A DNA stretch of 64,000 nucleotides, taken from assembly GCF_001687565.2 (NCBI RefSeq), contig NZ_CP016534.2:1740501-1804500 (forward strand), read 5' to 3'. The stretch's first letter is position 1, and each line of letters starts with the position of its first letter. A program made the translations under genes and the position numbers. Below, piece by piece: positions 63,997 through 64,000 of this stretch. The stretch comes from Planococcus antarcticus DSM 14505. Lineage in GTDB: Bacteria > Bacillota > Bacilli > Bacillales_A > Planococcaceae. The notes under the pieces are model-generated. The model did not search any database and had not been told where the DNA came from. It saw only the letters and a program-made list of their open reading frames with translations.

Positions 63997-64000
63997 ATGA
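63997..64000 (+). CDS. Start of a gene cut by the window edge
   Basis: The ATG at 63997 follows AGAGGAGTGATCACGA, a good ribosome binding site with correct spacing. The product cannot be told. Confidence 0.4.

Overview
The window looks like the chromosome of a low-to-mid GC Gram-positive of the order Bacillales, most like Planococcaceae (Planococcus or a relative). This is inferred from Bacillus subtilis-like gene order (ccdA, ccdC and a DUF2621 gene; acnA followed by yneP, yneQ, yneR, plsY, yneT, parE and parC), a class III fructose-1,6-bisphosphatase, strong AGGAGG-type ribosome binding sites and sigma-A type promoters. No rRNA, tRNA or CRISPR array was seen.

Region 1 (1-9.4 kb): an ABC exporter gene broken by two TAA codons, the cytochrome c maturation genes ccdA, a thioredoxin-like gene and ccdC, the DUF1659/DUF2922/YvrJ small-protein set split by a 125-bp tandem repeat array, a SCO1-type copper chaperone, mscL, a lytic transglycosylase, a GlsB-type membrane protein, a nicotinamidase-like hydrolase and a tyrosine-recombinase-like protein that appears to lack its catalytic tyrosine. 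Region 2 (9.6-25.4 kb) is an intact core block: DinB-like protein, aconitase, the yneP-yneT genes with plsY, topoisomerase IV (parE-parC), threonine deaminase behind a helically phased repeat, 3-methyladenine glycosylase and fbp.

Region 3 (25.5-36.5 kb) is accessory: two DUF606 (YdcZ) transporters around a Crp/Fnr regulator, a GAF/PAS sensor kinase, two Nudix genes (one broken), a DUF305 protein, a phosphotransferase, an EamA exporter, a broken acetyltransferase and a divergent YeiH/LysR pair. Region 4 (36.5-40.7 kb) is a mobile junction: a bile-salt-hydrolase-type gene cut by an IS3-family element, the last codons of a serine recombinase, a candidate 250-nt structured RNA and a three-gene HTH / ImmA-IrrE peptidase / PIN nuclease module with a broken PIN gene, followed by two large palindromes.

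Region 5 (41-48.7 kb) is a zinc-starvation island with three Zur-box palindromes: a His-rich protein, two CobW/COG0523 GTPases, a 2Fe-2S ferredoxin-like protein, a SufU/IscU paralogue, the ZnuA-ZnuC-ZnuB importer and a dCTP deaminase. Together these could import zinc, deliver it and reduce dependence on zinc enzymes. Region 6 (48.8-64 kb) carries a methyltransferase, an MBL-fold hydrolase, nested IS3-family elements, a T-box leader without Stem I before an MFS transporter, bioY with a BirA-type operator, a potassium channel and many decayed genes (hydrolase, membrane protein, lipoprotein, SDR dehydrogenase), plus dispersed intergenic repeats. Coding decay is concentrated in the accessory regions while long core genes are intact.
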